DNA of 64,000 bases. Source: Geobacillus genomosp. 3. Its GTDB lineage: Bacteria; Bacillota; Bacilli; Bacillales; Anoxybacillaceae. The first letter of the stretch is position 1. Each line of letters starts with the position of its first letter. The DNA is taken from the NCBI RefSeq assembly GCF_000445995.2, contig NC_022080.4, positions 3,382,631 through 3,446,630 of the forward strand. Reading direction: 5' to 3'. Made by a program: the position numbers and the translations under genes. The notes under the pieces were generated by a model that saw nothing but the letters and a program-made list of their open reading frames with translations, did not search any database and had not been told where the DNA came from. Below are positions 36,472 through 49,664 of the stretch, piece after piece.

Positions 36472-37786
36472 TCGTTCCCCCTCCTCCGCTCTCCCCGTCA
36501 ACGTTCACCTTTTTCCACGTTTGCCCATACAAATAAAACCACGCCGGTTCAAGTCGAATCACCTTTTCCCGTTCCGGATCTTTGACGAGCTCGTAGCCGA
36601 TAGCGACATCTTTCACGAGCGTTTTGCGGATGTCTTTTCTTTTTTCGAGCTGTTTGACAATAGCGCGGCCGGACGGCAAGGTTTTCGGTGTACGATTGCG
36701 GTCAGCAATTTCAAGACGGAAAAGCGGGCGCTGGTATTTCATTAAATCGCTCGCTCCCCACGTTTCCACGATTTCTGACATGCCATATTCGTTAAAAACC
36801 GGATAGCCGTTCACAACAAGACGGAAAATGACTTTCCGGTCTTCTTCACTCCAACGGGCAAAATGGTATAGATCAGTCCAGCCGCCATGTTCGTTGACAA
36901 AATCGATGCTTTTTTGAATGAGGTGGGTTTCCGATTTGGTTTGGCTAATGTTGGAGACGCGCGCGGCCGGATTGACATACAACAGCATGCGCTGGAGAAA
37001 ATCAACGTCCATCAGCCGTGAACCATCGGTATATTCTTCGCCAAACGGAATCAAGTCTTTTTTGACAAAGCTCGGGTCACTAAATAGCGCCTCTTTAAAT
37101 TTATCGACATCTAGTTCATCGGTATAATATTGCAAGCTGCTGAGCGCCACTTCGTTTTCCGGCAAATAAAGCTGTTTTGTCTCGCTGACCGGATAGGCAA
37201 AATAGCGGGGAAAGCGGCTTGCCTCTTTCGCCAGCCTGCTGATGACTTCCTGCGACGCGTCACTGGCGATTGCCTTATAAATTTTGTGTTTGTCCGTCGC
37301 GATAAAGTACACCGGAAACTTGTCCTCTCCTTCAAGTGGGACGAGGATACGGTCAAATGACAAACCGTCCAACCCTTTATCCTCCACCATAAAAATCAAC
37401 CGGTATATGTCAATCGGCACTTCATCTGGATAAATCACTTCCAGCCGCTCCTTGCCGTTTAAAAATGACAAAAACTTTCCTGGCGGAACGGAGGATGAAA
37501 TGTTTTCAAAATCGTCAAGCGTCCACTTTTTCATTTCTTTCAGCGCTTCACTTTTTTCTTCTTCTTTGGTTACGGCATAATGGGCGCCATTTTTATGGAT
37601 GAGCATCTGCTTCGGCTGCACGACCATCGCTGTATCGACTTGCGTGTTGCTCACGGAAACGTGCTGAATGTACTCGTCGTTTTGCAGCACGTCATATTTC
37701 GGATGGTATGTCCATAAAACGAACGTCAACGTAATGCTGATCAGCACGAGCAATGTCAACACGACGGTTTTAATCGCCTCATACAT
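36458..37786 (-). CDS. walH: WalH (YycH) regulator of the WalK kinase
   Basis: 442 residues, one N-terminal membrane helix (about 4-26) and a large external region. WalH and WalI form a complex with WalK in the membrane. It overlaps the 3' end of walK by eight bases. Two near ATGs exist; the one at 37786 is preferred because the ribosome-binding site AAAAGG touches the earlier one. Confidence 0.9.
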   Translation of the reverse strand: MYEAIKTVVLTLLVLISITLTFVLWTYHPKYDVLQNDEYIQHVSVSNTQVDTAMVVQPKQMLIHKNGAHYAVTKEEEKSEALKEMKKWTLDDFENISSSVPPGKFLSFLNGKERLEVIYPDEVPIDIYRLIFMVEDKGLDGLSFDRILVPLEGEDKFPVYFIATDKHKIYKAIASDASQEVISRLAKEASRFPRYFAYPVSETKQLYLPENEVALSSLQYYTDELDVDKFKEALFSDPSFVKKDLIPFGEEYTDGSRLMDVDFLQRMLLYVNPAARVSNISQTKSETHLIQKSIDFVNEHGGWTDLYHFARWSEEDRKVIFRLVVNGYPVFNEYGMSEIVETWGASDLMKYQRPLFRLEIADRNRTPKTLPSGRAIVKQLEKRKDIRKTLVKDVAIGYELVKDPEREKVIRLEPAWFYLYGQTWKKVNVDGESGGGGTNGLE

Positions 37787-39608
37787 CGTACCAGTCATCC
37801 TTTTGTTCTCGTTCTAGCGGCAACGTAAAGTAAATCGTCGTCCCCTTATGTTCTTTGCTTTCCGCCCAAATCGTCCCGCCGTGGGCAAGCACGACTTCTT
37901 TGGCAATGGCCAGGCCAAGGCCGGTGCCACCCAACTTGCGCGACCGCGCCTTATCAACCCGATAAAAGCGCTCGAAAACTTTCGCCAAATCTGCCTTCGG
38001 AATACCGACTCCTTCGTCGCTGACGCTGACGATGATTTCATCGGCCAACTCACGAACGCGGAACGTGATCGTTCCGCCTTGGGGAGAGTATTTCAACGCG
38101 TTAGAAATAATGTTGTCCAGCACTTGTGTAATTTTATCTTCATCCACTTCAACGAAAATCGCCTCGCGCGGAATTTTGCGGATGAACTTGATATTGTCGC
38201 TTTTCGTCAGCTCAAACCGGTCAATGACTTTATGAAAATAAGCCGAAAAATTGACCCATGTTTTCTTCAGTTTATAGTCTTTGCTGTCGAGCTTCGACAG
38301 ATGGAGCAAATCGTTGACAAGCCGGATCATCCGCTCGGTTTCGTTTTGCACCACTTGAATGAACCTTGGTGCAATCTCCTTGTCTTGCCAAGCGCCATCA
38401 GCTAACGCTTCCAAGTAGCTTTTCATCGTCGTCAACGGCGTGCGCAGCTCATGCGACACATTGGCGACGAACTGCCGGCGCTCGCGATCGATTTTTTCCT
38501 GTTCGGTAATGTCGTGCAAGACGACGATCAACCCGTTGACAAACCCGCCTTCCTTTTGAATGACGGACAACGACGCACGCAAAATATACAGTTCGTCATC
38601 CGTGCTGAAATCCAAAATGAGCGAATCGCGCTCCTCGAGCAGCGTGTCAAACGTATATTGGTCGGCGATGCCAAGCACATCGACGATCGAACTCGACAGC
38701 ACTGTTTCACGTGAAACATTCAAAATATTGATCGCGGCATCGTTAATGAGAATGACGCGGCCGCGGCGGTCAGTCGCGATGACACCGTCGGTCATATGTG
38801 TCAGCACCGACTCAAGTTTGCGCCGCTCCCCTTCTGTCGTGGCCTGCGCTTCCTGCAGCTTTTTGGTCAAATTGTTGAACGTCATCGCCAGCTGGCCGAT
38901 TTCATCGTAGCCATACACTTTCACCTTGCGGGAAAAATCCCCCCTCGTCATCACTAGCGCTTGCCGACGCATATCGGAAATGGGCCGGGTGATCGTACGC
39001 GACAAAAAGATGCCCAGCACAGCAGTAATGGCGAGAGCGATCCCTGTCCCGGTCGCCAAAATCATGTTGATTTGCCGCATTTGTGAGAAGACGTTTTCCA
39101 TGGAGGCAATGACGTAAATAACCCCCTTGACTTCCCCGCCCGTTTTGATCGGAGTCGAGGAGATGTACATGCGATAGCCTGTTTTCCGATCAAGCAACAT
39201 CCGGTCGACAAGTTCACCGGTGACGAGCGAACGTTTCACATAAATCTCTGTCGTCCGCTTCCCGACGATATTTTGCATGTACGGATTCGATGTCGCCAAC
39301 ACTTTCCCTTTCTCATCGATGACGCGCACTTCGGAAATGTCTTGGGAAACGAAATCATGAAGAAGCGAACGGATGTCTTCTTCTAATGTCAGGCTTTTCT
39401 CATCCCGTTCCCGGTTCATCGCCTGCTCAACGTTATAAGCAAGCAGCGTCACCCGTTCGTTCAACGAATTTTTGAAGTTTTGCACAAGCTCCGTTTCCAG
39501 TTTGCGAACGAAATACACGCCGATAATTTGCATGGCGATGAGAATGAGCAACACATAAATAATGACAAACTTAAAATGGATCGAACGAAATGGCCCTACC
39601 TTTTTCAT
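37779..39608 (-). CDS. walK: WalK sensor histidine kinase
   Basis: 609 residues. Two membrane helices (about 12-32 and 182-204) frame an extracellular PAS-like domain; a HAMP linker, a cytoplasmic PAS domain, the phosphoacceptor segment VSHELRTPLTTM and an HATPase domain with the N, G1 and G2 boxes follow. It phosphorylates WalR in response to cell-wall status. It follows walR by six bases in the usual operon. A perfect parS site (38703-38718) lies inside the coding region and reads Asn-Val-Ser-Arg-Glu-Thr, as at the equivalent site in B. subtilis yycG. Confidence 0.97.
   Translation of the reverse strand: MKKVGPFRSIHFKFVIIYVLLILIAMQIIGVYFVRKLETELVQNFKNSLNERVTLLAYNVEQAMNRERDEKSLTLEEDIRSLLHDFVSQDISEVRVIDEKGKVLATSNPYMQNIVGKRTTEIYVKRSLVTGELVDRMLLDRKTGYRMYISSTPIKTGGEVKGVIYVIASMENVFSQMRQINMILATGTGIALAITAVLGIFLSRTITRPISDMRRQALVMTRGDFSRKVKVYGYDEIGQLAMTFNNLTKKLQEAQATTEGERRKLESVLTHMTDGVIATDRRGRVILINDAAINILNVSRETVLSSSIVDVLGIADQYTFDTLLEERDSLILDFSTDDELYILRASLSVIQKEGGFVNGLIVVLHDITEQEKIDRERRQFVANVSHELRTPLTTMKSYLEALADGAWQDKEIAPRFIQVVQNETERMIRLVNDLLHLSKLDSKDYKLKKTWVNFSAYFHKVIDRFELTKSDNIKFIRKIPREAIFVEVDEDKITQVLDNIISNALKYSPQGGTITFRVRELADEIIVSVSDEGVGIPKADLAKVFERFYRVDKARSRKLGGTGLGLAIAKEVVLAHGGTIWAESKEHKGTTIYFTLPLEREQKDDWYDV
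38703..38718. promoter_or_regulatory. parS site in walK
   Basis: TGTTTCACGTGAAACA, a perfect 16-bp palindrome matching the parS consensus bound by ParB/Spo0J. Confidence 0.92.
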
Positions 39609-39614
39609 GCCGGC

Positions 39615-40328
39615 TCATGACTCCTGTTCCGGATTGCGCAAATAATAGCCGACCCCCCGCCTTGTGACGATCCATGACGGATGGGAAGGGTTGTCCTCGA
39701 TTTTTTCGCGCAGCCGCCTTACCGTCACATCGACCGTGCGCACATCGCCGTAATAGTCGTAGCCCCAGACCGTTTGCAGCAAGTGTTCACGCGTCATCAC
39801 TTGGCCGATATGTTTCGCCAAATAGTGGAGCAGTTCAAATTCGCGGTGGGTCAACTCAATCGTCTCCCCCCGTTTTTGTACAACATACGCGTCCGGGCGG
39901 ATGACAAGCGGACCGATAACAATTTCGTTTGTTTCGTTTTCCCCTTCTTCCGGGGAGGTCGTTTGCACATGACGGCGCAAGTTTGCTTTGACCCGCGCCA
40001 GCAGTTCGCGCGTGCTGAACGGTTTGGTGACATAATCGTCTGCCCCGAGCTCGAGGCCGAGCACCTTATCAATCTCGGAATCTTTCGCTGTCAACATAAT
40101 GATCGGCATATCATATTTTTTCCGCACTTCGCGGCACACTTCCATGCCGTCTCTTAACGGAAGCATGATATCGAGCAAAATTAAATCCGGCATTGTTTCT
40201 TCGACTTTTTGCAACGCTTCTTCACCATCGTAGGCGCAAATGACTTCATATCCTTCTTTTTGCAAGTTAAATTGCAAAATATCCGCAATCGGTTTTTCAT
40301 CATCAACAACTAAAATGCGTTTTTCCAT
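39615..40328 (-). CDS. walR: WalR response regulator
   Basis: 237 residues, OmpR/PhoB class. The receiver has the acidic pocket in LVVDDEKP, phosphoacceptor Asp in LILLDIMLP and Lys in LTAKDSE; the C-terminal winged helix ends GVGYYLRNP. It controls autolysins and other cell-wall genes and is essential in relatives. Head of walRKHIJ-htrC. The ATG at 40328 begins the conserved [10 protein letters not shown]; the open frame upstream has no support. Confidence 0.97.
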   Translation of the reverse strand: MEKRILVVDDEKPIADILQFNLQKEGYEVICAYDGEEALQKVEETMPDLILLDIMLPLRDGMEVCREVRKKYDMPIIMLTAKDSEIDKVLGLELGADDYVTKPFSTRELLARVKANLRRHVQTTSPEEGENETNEIVIGPLVIRPDAYVVQKRGETIELTHREFELLHYLAKHIGQVMTREHLLQTVWGYDYYGDVRTVDVTVRRLREKIEDNPSHPSWIVTRRGVGYYLRNPEQES

Positions 40329-40456
40329 CTCGCTCACATCCTTCCTTTTGCGATGGAATGCTATCATTACTAATTTACCATGTTACGAAAACGAAATCAC
40401 CCTTTGCCGATTACCATTTTGAGGGGCGGTTCGGTCGATCCCCGCTCCAAAACGAT

Positions 40457-40494
40457 GAAACAGGCATAGACGCAGACGCATCTATGCCTGTTTC
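40457..40494 (-). terminator. Terminator of purA
   Basis: A perfect 14-bp stem, 40457-40470 with 40481-40494, follows the purA stop on the minus strand; the T-run behind it is weak. Confidence 0.7.
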
Positions 40495-40511
40495 CTGTCG
40501 CCGCCAACCGC

Positions 40512-43309
<2,798 letters not shown>

Positions 43310-43350
43310 CGTTTCACCACCTTTTCCCCTGTTAGCCGATAAGCAAGGAA

Positions 43351-43373
43351 GCCCCGCCGCAGCGGGCGGGGGC
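43351..43373 (-). terminator. GC-rich hairpin between rplI and dnaB
   Basis: GCCCC and GGGGC tracts around GCCGCAGCGGGC form a stem in the 94-base rplI-dnaB gap. The following bases are pyrimidine-rich but hold no true T-run, so partial termination or mRNA stabilisation is more likely than a full stop. Confidence 0.45.
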
Positions 43374-43403
43374 ATCTTCGCATCCTAGGATGAACCGTGA
43401 CCG

Positions 43404-45826
<2,423 letters not shown>

Positions 45827-45872
45827 TCAAGTCAGCTCCTACACTGAAGAAATGGCTCACCTTATCCAATTA

Positions 45873-46799
45873 TTATATGCGGCGGCGCAAATCAAATCCT
45901 ACATCAATTATACCGAATATCGCCACAAGATAAAGTAGAAAAGGCAGGAATAAGCAAATAACCGTCCCCGCCACTACAACGCCTTTCCCGATGCCTTTTT
46001 TGTAAGCAGCATAGTACAAAAACGAAAACCCTTGCACAATCATGGCGAGCTGCAACACATATGAGATGTTCAATACAGCGATGTATGGAAATGTCCCCTC
46101 TTCAATCGGAAATAAAGAAAAGACGAGCACCAGAATGTAAATCCATAACACGCTTTTCGGCAAAGAGAGCTCACGAAACGGCGGCCACGTGCCGACCGGG
46201 AGCTTCAGCCTCTTCAGAATAGGCAACGAAACGACAATCGTCACATAAGCAAGGGCAAATGAAGCGATGACAAACAATGTCGGAATCATGTAGCCGATCA
46301 ATTCAATTCCTTGTTCCAACTGTTTTTGCATCTCCGCTGGCGGCTCTTGGCCCATTCCTTCCATCACGCGCATTGCCGTATCAAACGATTCACGCACTAG
46401 CGCCAGCGTATCTTGGATCATATCAACTTGCAAAAACTGAATTGAAATGACATAGTCAAGAACAATGTTGACTAAAAACACAAGCGCGCCGACGAGCAAA
46501 ACAAGGTAACGGTTTTTCTTTTTCGCCAGCATCGCGCCGACCGCTATGCCAACGGTTCCGAACATAAGTGCCATCGGCAGCGACAAAAGTGAGCCGATGA
46601 GACCGGAAACAACAAGGGACGCGATGAGCAGCAAACAAGCGGAAGCGAGTCCGTGACGCATCGTAAACACCATAAACGGAAGCGCCAAAAATAAGACAGC
46701 GATAACCCCGATGAACGGTACGTATAATGCGAGCAGAAACAAAACGGCAAACAGTGCAAGTTCAATCGCTGCTTCGGTGAGAGCGTGCGTTTTCCGCAA
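45873..46799 (-). CDS. yybS: YybS-family membrane protein (DUF2232)
   Basis: 308 residues with about eight hydrophobic helices. Conserved in Bacillaceae just before gdpP; function unknown, perhaps a transporter-like S component judging by its all-helical build. The start is TTG, supported by GGAAAGGGGAACG. It follows rpsR across a terminator. Confidence 0.85.
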   Translation of the reverse strand: MRKTHALTEAAIELALFAVLFLLALYVPFIGVIAVLFLALPFMVFTMRHGLASACLLLIASLVVSGLIGSLLSLPMALMFGTVGIAVGAMLAKKKNRYLVLLVGALVFLVNIVLDYVISIQFLQVDMIQDTLALVRESFDTAMRVMEGMGQEPPAEMQKQLEQGIELIGYMIPTLFVIASFALAYVTIVVSLPILKRLKLPVGTWPPFRELSLPKSVLWIYILVLVFSLFPIEEGTFPYIAVLNISYVLQLAMIVQGFSFLYYAAYKKGIGKGVVVAGTVICLFLPFLLYLVAIFGIIDVGFDLRRRI

Positions 46800-46844
46800 T
46801 GAACGTTCCCCTTTCCAACTATTTTAGCCGGCTTACATAGAAAA

Positions 46845-46878
46845 AAGCAGTAAGGTCCCCCTTACTGCTTTTTTTTTG
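46845..46878 (-). terminator. Terminator of the rpsF-ssb-rpsR operon
   Basis: AAGCAGTAAGG (46845-46855) pairs with CCTTACTGCTT (46860-46870) across a four-base loop; T-runs on both strands allow bidirectional action. Confidence 0.9.
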
Positions 46879-46880
46879 AC

Positions 46881-47117
46881 TCACTCGTCCGCAACGTACG
46901 GCAAGAGCGCCATTTGGCGCGCGCGTTTGATCGCGACCGTCAGTTTGCGCTGATATTTCGCGCTCGTTCCCGTTACGCGGCGCGGTAAAATTTTGCCGCG
47001 TTCGGAGATGAATTTTTTCAGCAAATCAACATCTTTGTAGTCGATGTGTGTAATGTTATTTGCTGTGAAATAACATACTTTGCGGCGTTTGCCACGACCG
47101 CCTCTCCGTCCTGCCAT
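46881..47117 (-). CDS. rpsR: 30S ribosomal protein bS18
   Basis: 78 residues, full length, basic, with the conserved core [19 protein letters not shown] and C-terminal [10 protein letters not shown]. It binds S6 in the platform of the 30S subunit. Normally it directly follows ssb; here a 242-base mobile relic separates them. Its own ribosome-binding site AGGAGGAAATAGAC is intact. Confidence 0.98.
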   Translation of the reverse strand: MAGRRGGRGKRRKVCYFTANNITHIDYKDVDLLKKFISERGKILPRRVTGTSAKYQRKLTVAIKRARQMALLPYVADE

Positions 47118-47160
47118 GTCTATTTCCTCCTTCCTGCTTTCTAGTTGTTCAGGTAATTCG

Positions 47161-47402
47161 GTGACATACTCCCCCCACCTACGCTTCGCTTAGCGGTGGG
47201 GGCTTCTCGGGTAATCCCTTCTCATGATGGGAAGTTGACCGAGCGATCCCCGTGTGCCCCACGGTTCTGGTAGACGTTAGACTACGCCTAACTGTCTCAT
47301 TCCCTCTTTTTTGATAAAGCCAACCGACATTCATCTCCCACGTACTCATTGGGCTGCGCCCTGCACATTCCTTGAGGATGGGAGACTTCTTTTGGAAACC
47401 CG
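47161..47402 (-). mobile_element. IS200/IS605-like element without transposase or tnpB (relic 2)
   Basis: A 242-base block between ssb and rpsR, read on the minus strand. Its left end abuts the ssb stop in CCGTTTTAA and carries a hairpin with TCTCCCA/TGGGAGA arms (47379-47385 and 47334-47340). Its right end has the GAGAAGCCCCCACC motif with an 8-bp hairpin (47195-47202/47172-47179) and ends ATGTCAC at 47161. The first 80 bases and last 45 match relic 1 at 389-733. The middle contains ACCGTGGGGCACACGGGGATC, split by a hairpin, recalling omega-RNA scaffolds of TnpB elements. No transposase or TnpB frame is present. Confidence 0.75.
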
Positions 47403-47897
47403 TTAAAACGGCAAATCATCATCGGAAATATCGATCGTCTGGCCGTCATTGGCGAAAGGATCTTCATCGATGCGGCCAAATCCTTTTTCGTTCGGATGAC
47501 GGTGGTTCTGATCTTGTCCGAATGGGAACGGATCCCCATAGTAGCCGCCTGCTGCTGCCCCCCGCTGCTCGTTGCTTCCTTTTGGCTCAAGAAATTGGAC
47601 GTTATCAGCCACCACTTCCGTTACATACACGCGCCGTCCTTCTTGATTTTCATAACTGCGGGTTTGCAGCCGGCCGTCCACTCCGGCCAAGCTTCCTTTT
47701 TTCAAGAAGTTGGCGACGTTTTCCGCTTGGCGGCGCCAGACGACACATTGAATAAAGTCAGCTTCCCGCTCGCCCTGCTGGTTCGTGAACGGGCGGTTGA
47801 CCGCGAGCGTAAATGTGGCAACAGCCACTCCGCTTGGAGTGTAGCGCAACTCCGGATCTTTCGTTAACCTGCCGACTAAAATGACACGGTTAATCAT
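47403..47897 (-). CDS. ssb: Single-stranded DNA-binding protein
   Basis: 164 residues. OB-fold N-terminal 105 residues ([20 protein letters not shown]), a Gly/Gln-rich flexible linker and the protein-interaction tip DDDLPF. It coats single-stranded DNA in replication and repair. The ATG at 47897 follows AGAGGTGG. The stop codon TAA, together with the last Phe codon, forms the TTTTAA next to relic 2; the C-terminal tip is intact despite the insertion. Confidence 0.97.
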   Translation of the reverse strand: MINRVILVGRLTKDPELRYTPSGVAVATFTLAVNRPFTNQQGEREADFIQCVVWRRQAENVANFLKKGSLAGVDGRLQTRSYENQEGRRVYVTEVVADNVQFLEPKGSNEQRGAAAGGYYGDPFPFGQDQNHRHPNEKGFGRIDEDPFANDGQTIDISDDDLPF

Positions 47898-47926
47898 CAG
47901 AACCACCTCTTAACATATACGAAAAA

Positions 47927-48214
47927 TTATTCTTCTTCTTTCACGACGATATGACGGATAATGTCTTCGCTGATGCGCGCTAAACGGTCGAATTCTTGCA
48001 CCGCTTGCGGTTCTGCCATAACATTGAGGATCATGTAATAGCCGTCGCGGTATTTTTCAATTTCATAGGCTAAGCGGCGTTTGCCCCAATCCGTCACATT
48101 CGTAATCTCCGCACCGTTCTCCTTCAAGATGTTGTTGAACCGTTCGATGACAGCTTGTCTCGCTTCATCGTCCATATTCGGGCGGATGATGTACATAATT
48201 TCGTATTTTCTCAC
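47927..48214 (-). CDS. rpsF: 30S ribosomal protein bS6
   Basis: 95 residues, ferredoxin-like fold; [12 protein letters not shown] is the family N-terminus. It pairs with S18. The start is GTG at 48214 after AAAGGAGGTGACGAGC; an upstream in-frame extension overlaps the leader hairpin and is rejected. First gene of rpsF-ssb-rpsR. Confidence 0.97.
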   Translation of the reverse strand: MRKYEIMYIIRPNMDDEARQAVIERFNNILKENGAEITNVTDWGKRRLAYEIEKYRDGYYMILNVMAEPQAVQEFDRLARISEDIIRHIVVKEEE

Positions 48215-48241
48215 GCTCGTCACCTCCTTTTGGTCTAAACG

Positions 48242-48259
48242 GCCCTTCCACTGAAGGGC
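48242..48259 (-). promoter_or_regulatory. rpsF leader hairpin (candidate S6:S18 autoregulatory site)
   Basis: GCCCTTC/GAAGGGC stem followed by CG (minus strand), about 30 bases before the rpsF start. In many bacteria a leader hairpin with an exposed CCG binds the S6:S18 complex and represses the operon (family knowledge). Sequence and position fit, but the identity is inferred. Confidence 0.55.
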
Positions 48260-48290
48260 AAGGAGCAATAACCATTACTCACATTCGTTG

Positions 48291-48319
48291 ATTATACCAC
48301 GACTGGCAGCGATAAGCAA
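48291..48319 (-). promoter_or_regulatory. SigA promoter of rpsF-ssb-rpsR
   Basis: -35 TTGCTT (48314-48319), 17-base spacer, -10 TATAAT (48291-48296) on the minus strand. Confidence 0.75.
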
Positions 48320-48439
48320 GGGAGTTCCCCACATTCCGCCCACAAAAACATCTTCCAGCCTTGTTGCTAAAAACGGGGGACGGACGGGGAAATTGCCTCC
48401 CCGGCCAACGCCATAGTTTCCCTTTGAGCTTGCTTTATG

Positions 48440-49540
48440 TCACACGTTGAACCGGAAGTGTATAATATCGCCGTCTTGCACTTCGTAGTCTTTTCCTTCG
48501 AGGCGAACTTTACCAGCTTCACGCGCTGCGGCCATCGATCCGGCGGCGACTAAGTCGGCGTATGAAACAGTTTCCGCACGAATGAACCCGCGCTCAAAGT
48601 CGGAATGAATAATGCCGGCGCATTGGGGCGCTTTCATTCCTTTGCGGAACGTCCATGCCCGCACTTCCTGCTCACCGGCGGTGAAAAACGTGGCCAACCC
48701 GAGCAAGCTGTAAGCGGCGCGGATGAGCTGATCAAGGCCGGACTGTTCGATGCCGAGCTCTTGCAAAAACTGCTGCTTTTCCTCATCGCCGAACTCGGCG
48801 ATTTCTTCCTCAATTTTGGCGCAGACGACGATTACTTCCGCATTGTCACTTTTGGCAAACCCGCGCACTTCCGCGACAAACGGATTATCGTCCGGGTTGG
48901 CGATATCGTCTTCGCCGACATTGGCGACGTACAACATCGGCTTTGTCGTCAGCAAGTGCAGCTGCTTGACGACCTTCATCTCCTCATCGGCGAACTCGAT
49001 TGTGCGCGCCGGCTTGCCGGCTTCGAGCGTCTCTTTTAACCGCAGCAAAATTTCGTGTTCAAACGCCGCCTCTTTATCCTTTTGCTTGGCGATTTTGCCT
49101 ACCCGCTCGATTCGTTTGTCAACCGTCTCTAAATCGGCGAAAATGAGCTCCAAATTGATCGTTTCAATATCGGCGAGTGGATCGACTTTGCCGGCGACGT
49201 GGGTGATGTTTTCATCGTTAAAACAACGAACCACTTGACAAATGGCATCAACTTGACGGATGTGCGATAAAAACTTGTTGCCAAGCCCTTCTCCTTTGCT
49301 TGCCCCTTTGACGATGCCGGCGATATCGGTAAACTCAAAAACCGTCGGCACGGTTCGCTTCGGTCGAAACATTTCCGTCAACACCGTCAATCGCTCATCC
49401 GGCACTTCCACGACACCAACGTTCGGTTCAATCGTACAAAACGGATAGTTGGCAGATTCAGCCCCTGCCTTTGTAATGGCGTTAAACAACGTCGATTTGC
49501 CGACGTTTGGCAACCCGACGATTCCTGCTGTCAATCCCAT
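48440..49540 (-). CDS. ychF: YchF/EngD-family P-loop ATPase/GTPase
   Basis: 366 residues, Obg-related. The G1 motif GLPNVGKST (about 9-17), a coiled-coil insertion (about 130-200) and a C-terminal TGS domain ending IIHFRFNV are present. YchF proteins usually prefer ATP and are tied to ribosome function and stress. The ATG at 49540 follows AGAGGAGTGG. Located upstream of rpsF as yyaF is in B. subtilis. Confidence 0.96.
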   Translation of the reverse strand: MGLTAGIVGLPNVGKSTLFNAITKAGAESANYPFCTIEPNVGVVEVPDERLTVLTEMFRPKRTVPTVFEFTDIAGIVKGASKGEGLGNKFLSHIRQVDAICQVVRCFNDENITHVAGKVDPLADIETINLELIFADLETVDKRIERVGKIAKQKDKEAAFEHEILLRLKETLEAGKPARTIEFADEEMKVVKQLHLLTTKPMLYVANVGEDDIANPDDNPFVAEVRGFAKSDNAEVIVVCAKIEEEIAEFGDEEKQQFLQELGIEQSGLDQLIRAAYSLLGLATFFTAGEQEVRAWTFRKGMKAPQCAGIIHSDFERGFIRAETVSYADLVAAGSMAAAREAGKVRLEGKDYEVQDGDIIHFRFNV

Positions 49541-49646
49541 TCGTTCCACTCCTCTTTCCCGTTCACATCTTCCCTCATTATATGGGCTGGCGCGAAAAAT
49601 GACAAGCGTACAGCTAGCGGGGAGTTTTTCCGGCGGCCCACCTCAA

Positions 49647-49663
49647 AAAAGCGGTTTAAACCG
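49647..49663 (-). terminator. Terminator of the molybdopterin oxidoreductase gene
   Basis: The palindrome CGGTTTAAACCG (49652-49663) is followed on the minus strand by CTTTTTTG. Confidence 0.7.
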
Positions 49664-49664
49664 T

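Noticed and set aside
47297..47590. 97-codon frame joining the ssb region with relic 2
   Set aside because: It reads ssb in a wrong frame and runs by chance into the element; no start signal.
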